Source: Pseudomonadota bacterium
GTDB taxonomy: Bacteria; Pseudomonadota; Alphaproteobacteria; Acetobacterales; Acetobacteraceae
NCBI GenBank assembly: GCA_018240405.1
Contig: JAFEFW010000619.1
Location: 1-43,048 of the forward strand
DNA: 43,048 bases
Direction: 5' to 3'
Part shown: positions 40,873 to 43,048 of the stretch, piece by piece
Layout: each line of letters begins with the position of its first letter
How positions within the stretch are numbered: the first letter of the stretch is position 1
Program-made: the position numbers and the translations under genes
The notes under the pieces: model-generated
The model's input: the letters and a program-made list of their open reading frames with translations, nothing else
Database searches by the model: none
What the model was told of the DNA's origin: nothing

Positions 40873-41513
40873 CCGAGTTTGTCGCTGGTGATGAACGCGA
40901 CGCCGCGGGCGAGCAGGCGCTGCCTGGTGTCGTCCATCGTCGTCCATCCTGCGCGGACCGGCAGGCCGATCCCTCGGCAGGCATCCTCGATCACCACCAC
41001 GGCGTAGCCCAGCCGGACTGCATCCTCGGCCGACCATCCGACGCAGAAATCGGTGGCGAGGCCACACAGGAACAGCCGGGTGAAGCCGCGCTGGCGCAGC
41101 CATCCGTCCAGCCCGGTTGGGGTGCGGCGATCGTTCTCCTGAAATGCCGAGTAGCTGTCGATCTGCCGGTCACAGCCCTTGCGGATCACGACCTCCACCC
41201 GGCGCTGGTCAATGTCCGGGTGCAACGCGGCATTGGGAGTGCCGGCGATGCCGTGATCCGGCCACAACACCTGCGGGCCGTAAGGCAGGGTGATGGTCTC
41301 ATACGGCGCCTTACCGGGATGCTGGCTGGCGAACGAGACGTGATCCGCCGGGTGCCAGTCCTGTGTCGCAAACGCGCGTGGGAACCGGCCCATCAGGCAG
41401 TTCACGACGGGCACGATTGCATCGCCGTCCGCCACGGCAAGCTCACCGTCCGGCATGAAGGTCGGTTGCACATCCACCAAACCCAGGATGTCGCCCGTCG
41501 GATCAATGCGCAT
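40869..41513 (-). CDS. pncA: Nicotinamidase (isochorismatase family)
   Basis: This 214-residue cytoplasmic amidase converts nicotinamide to nicotinate in NAD salvage. The catalytic triad of the isochorismatase fold is visible: Asp14 in LVDVQPTF, Lys in VVIRKGCDRQIDSYSAF, and Cys in GLATDFCVGWSAEDA. The metal site lies in TQDWHPADHVSF (Asp-x-His followed by His), and the WPDHGIAGTPNAALH block is specific for nicotinamidases. The ATG at 41513 is used because GAGACGAAAC precedes it; an earlier in-frame start would add six residues. The divergent neighbour is a solute-binding-protein gene. Confidence 0.92.
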   Translation of the reverse strand: MRIDPTGDILGLVDVQPTFMPDGELAVADGDAIVPVVNCLMGRFPRAFATQDWHPADHVSFASQHPGKAPYETITLPYGPQVLWPDHGIAGTPNAALHPDIDQRRVEVVIRKGCDRQIDSYSAFQENDRRTPTGLDGWLRQRGFTRLFLCGLATDFCVGWSAEDAVRLGYAVVVIEDACRGIGLPVRAGWTTMDDTRQRLLARGVAFITSDKLG

Positions 41514-41586
41514 GTTTCGTCTCACTGGCACAAATTGTTGCAGCAGGCTAGGACTGCACTATGCGCCGCCGCAGGAGTATCGGTCC

Positions 41587-43048
41587 ATGAAACTGCTACG
41601 AACCGCTCTCGTCTCCACCGTATTTGGCTTTGGTCTATTCGGCGCTTTGGCCGTGCCGGCCGCCGCCGTGACCTTCCGGTGGGCCAATGACGGCGACGTC
41701 AATGCCATGGACCCGGCGACGCGGCAGGAGACGGTGCAGCTCTCCTTCCTCGCCAACATTTATGAGCCGCTGGCCCGCCGCAAGCCCGACCTGACGCTGG
41801 AACCGGCGCTGGCGACGTCGTGGGAGCAAACCAGCCCGACAGTCTGGCGCTTCAAGCTGCGACAAGGGGTGAAGTGGCAGGACGGCTCGCCCTTCACCGC
41901 CGATGACGTGGTGTTCACGCTCAAGCGCATCCAGTCCAAGAACTCCTCGATGCGCGCGCCGATGTCGGTGGTGAAGGAAGCCCGCAAGGTGGATGACTTC
42001 ACCGTCGACTTTGAAACTGTGGCGCCGGACCCGATCTTCCCGCAGGAGCAGACCAACCTGCTGATCATGTCGAAGGCATGGTGCGAAGCCCATAACGCAA
42101 CCGAACCAGTTATCATCGGCAAAGAAGATAATTACGCGTTGCATAACGCGATGGGAACCGGCCCGTACCGGCTGGTGTCGCGTGAGCCGGACCGCAAGAC
42201 CGTGGTGGAGCGCAACCCCAACTGGTGGGACAAGCCTGTGGGCAATGCCGACCGGGTGGAACTGAACGTCATTTCCTCCGCACCGACGCGCGTGGCCGCG
42301 CTGCTCTCCGGTGAGGTCGATATGATCTACTCGGTGCCGCCGCAGGATATCGCGCGCATCAAGCAATCGGAAAACCTGAAAGTGCTGCAGACGCCTGAAC
42401 TGCGCACGATCTTTTTGGGCATGAACCAGTCACGCGCCGAACTGCCCAGTTCCGACGTGAAGGGCAAGAACCCGTTCAAGGACCAGCGGGTGCGCAAGGC
42501 GATATCCCTTGCGATTGATGAACCTGCCATCACCTCCAAGGTGATGCTCGGGCTTGGCCGCCCAACCTTCATGATGTGGGGACCAGGCGTGAACGGTTAC
42601 GACGCGGCGTTGGACGTGCGGCCGAAGGTCGATACCGCGGCGGCGAAAAAGCTTCTGGCCGAGGCCGGATATCCCGATGGTTTCAAGGTCATGCTGGACT
42701 GCCCGAACGACCGCTACGTCATGGATGAGCAGATCTGTACTGCCATCGTTCCGATGCTGGCGCGGATCGGCATCAAAGTCGACCTGAACGCGCAGACAAA
42801 AACGAAGTTCTTCACCAAGATCCTGGCGCCGAACTACGACACGGATTTCTACATGCTTGGCTGGACGCCAGCTACATATGACGCGCACAATGTGCTTTAC
42901 ACGCTGCTGGGCACGCGCGACGGCAAGCGCGGCGAAGTTAATTCCGGGGGTTACTCCAATCCGGCGCTGGACGATCTGACGAACAAGATCGCCGTTGAAA
43001 CGGACCAGTCCAAGCGGAATGACATGATCCGGGAAACAATCAAGATTG
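41587..43048 (+). CDS. ABC transporter substrate-binding protein, family 5 (3' end off window)
   Basis: The first 487 residues of a family-5 periplasmic receptor are present and the frame runs off the window. The signal peptide is MKLLRTALVSTVFGFGLFGALAVPAAAV. Motifs are DGDVNAMDPATRQETVQLSFLANIYEPLARR, VWRFKLRQGVKWQDGSPFTADDVVFTLKR, NAMGTGPYRLVSREP, LSGEVDMIYSVPPQD, and a late FKVMLDCPNDRYVMDEQIC. AGGAG lies 12 bases before the ATG at 41587. The signal peptide here is Sec-like, unlike the Tat-like ones of the two other family-5 proteins in the window. It is divergent from pncA, with 73 bases between. Permease genes may follow beyond the right edge. Confidence 0.92.
   Translation, partial: MKLLRTALVSTVFGFGLFGALAVPAAAVTFRWANDGDVNAMDPATRQETVQLSFLANIYEPLARRKPDLTLEPALATSWEQTSPTVWRFKLRQGVKWQDGSPFTADDVVFTLKRIQSKNSSMRAPMSVVKEARKVDDFTVDFETVAPDPIFPQEQTNLLIMSKAWCEAHNATEPVIIGKEDNYALHNAMGTGPYRLVSREPDRKTVVERNPNWWDKPVGNADRVELNVISSAPTRVAALLSGEVDMIYSVPPQDIARIKQSENLKVLQTPELRTIFLGMNQSRAELPSSDVKGKNPFKDQRVRKAISLAIDEPAITSKVMLGLGRPTFMMWGPGVNGYDAALDVRPKVDTAAAKKLLAEAGYPDGFKVMLDCPNDRYVMDEQICTAIVPMLARIGIKVDLNAQTKTKFFTKILAPNYDTDFYMLGWTPATYDAHNVLYTLLGTRDGKRGEVNSGGYSNPALDDLTNKIAVETDQSKRNDMIRETIKI

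Overview
This 43-kb window comes from a GC-rich chromosome, probably an alphaproteobacterium. I lean towards Rhodospirillales/Acetobacteraceae because of the many Bug/TctC-type and family-5 solute-binding proteins, the OpgC-domain membrane protein, the HisKA_2/HWE-type histidine kinase, and small hypothetical proteins of a kind common in that group. The taxonomic call is inference, since no rRNA or other marker gene is present. I recognised no tRNA, rRNA, CRISPR array, intact insertion sequence or prophage.

Layout. (1) 185-7216: a family-1 solute-binding protein on the minus strand lies divergent from a complete five-gene dipeptide/oligopeptide-type ABC importer (binding protein, two permeases, two ATPases; overlapping or tightly spaced). 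It is followed by a double palindromic intergenic repeat. (2) 7319-10202: a small secreted coiled-coil protein, an SGNH/GDSL hydrolase and an OpgC-type membrane protein, all minus. (3) 10547-14682: a complete tripartite tricarboxylate transporter operon (tctB-tctA-tctC) with a second, convergent orphan TctC/Bug protein. (4) 15197-17787: a long TerC-family membrane protein and another family-5 binding protein, convergent. (5) 17944-23397: a divergent module with a LysR regulator on plus and an EmrA-like adaptor, an EmrB-like 14-TM exporter and a zinc-less quinone-oxidoreductase-like enzyme on minus. It ends in a roughly 400-nt untranslated tail that carries a convincing intrinsic terminator and may hold a small RNA. 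(6) 23421-28112: an orphan sensor kinase, several small hypothetical genes in AT-richer DNA, and an MscS channel. (7) 28259-30307: an atypical short-chain dehydrogenase and a class-V aminotransferase-fold enzyme. (8) 30328-40160: an apparent surface-polysaccharide region. It holds two tandem paralogous secreted beta-helix proteins, a family-4 type glycosyltransferase, two CelD/FemAB-like acyltransferase-fold proteins, an orphan Pro/Ala-rich membrane-anchored periplasmic protein, a YdcF-like protein, a nucleotide-sugar epimerase and a zinc alcohol dehydrogenase. (9) 40390-43048: a nicotinamidase/DUF2147 gene pair and a further family-5 binding protein cut by the window end.

How the genes work together. 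Much of the window is nutrient scavenging: six solute-binding proteins, only two of them with a full transporter beside them. The emr module is a self-contained efflux and detoxification unit with its own regulator. The least explained part is the polysaccharide region at 30.3-39.0 kb. There, two translationally coupled gene strings meet tail to tail around an orphan anchored protein, next to a tandem duplication of a Cys-rich beta-helix protein. That region and the possible 3'UTR small RNA at 17.9-18.1 kb are the best candidates for something undescribed.
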